From: Pseudomonadota bacterium
GTDB taxonomy: Bacteria; Pseudomonadota; Gammaproteobacteria; Steroidobacterales; Steroidobacteraceae
DNA: 64,000 nucleotides
Reading direction: 5' to 3'
Assembly (NCBI GenBank): GCA_018241425.1
Contig: JAFEDU010000001.1
Location: 868,001-932,000, forward strand
Shown here: piece by piece, positions 63,994-64,000 of the stretch
How the letters are laid out: each line of letters starts with the position of its first letter
How positions within the stretch are numbered: the first letter of the stretch is position 1
Position numbers and translations under genes: made by a program
The notes under the pieces: model-generated
What the model saw: the letters and a program-made list of their open reading frames with translations, nothing else
What the model was told of the DNA's origin: nothing
The model's database searches: none

Positions 63994-64000
63994 AATCGTC

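Overview
The window is a GC-rich stretch of a gammaproteobacterial chromosome. Two housekeeping blocks follow the Escherichia coli gene order: clpS-clpA / infA / aat / trxB / ftsK-lolA-rarA-serS, and rne / rluC-maf-yceD-rpmF-plsX-fabH. The lexA-imuA-imuB-dnaE2 mutasome, gsp secretion genes, many TonB-dependent receptors and a TonB-linked halogenase/glycosidase locus suggest a Xanthomonadales-, Nevskiales- or Steroidobacterales-like lineage. That placement is inference from gene content. No rRNA, tRNA, CRISPR array, transposase or integrase was recognised.

Layout. (1) 1-12.9 kb is an accessory amine-catabolism island. It holds a PuuB-like FAD oxidase (cut by the left edge), both subunits of a TTQ amine dehydrogenase, two small c-type cytochromes, an exported amidohydrolase, a Tat-exported spermidine-dehydrogenase-like flavoprotein, a TonB receptor, a GabP-like permease and an IclR regulator. 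The same near-palindrome (ATCGATTATCGAT) lies in front of the oxidase/dehydrogenase divergent promoter and in front of iclR, so it is a candidate operator for the island. (2) 12.9-24.5 kb is the serS-to-clpS core block, which includes the N-degron genes aat, clpA and clpS. (3) 24.7-30.6 kb carries gspC-D-E-F only, with no pseudopilin or gspL/M genes next to it; GspE has lost all four zinc cysteines. (4) 31.1-37.4 kb is an SOS mutagenesis cassette (lexA, imuA, imuB, dnaE2). The dnaE2 gene carries an in-frame 145-residue mini-intein in the fingers loop. (5) 37.9-46.1 kb holds an Lpp/OprI-like lipoprotein, the fabH-plsX-rpmF-yceD operon with a near-leaderless promoter, maf, rluC, rne with a long structured leader, and a low-molecular-weight tyrosine phosphatase. 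(6) 46.2-62.7 kb is a carbohydrate-utilisation locus: a tryptophan-halogenase-family flavoprotein, a large TonB receptor, a GH3 glucosidase, a sodium-solute symporter, a LamG-GH2 hydrolase, a SEC-C/TPR/sulfotransferase protein and a LacI regulator. A shared LacI-type site (TGTCARCGCTGTCA) occurs at two promoters. (7) 62.7-64 kb holds two adjacent envelope-protein genes that share a split N- and C-terminal module.

Many neighbouring genes overlap by four bases (ATGA, GTGA or TTGA). These junctions were used to choose start codons, including GTG and TTG starts.
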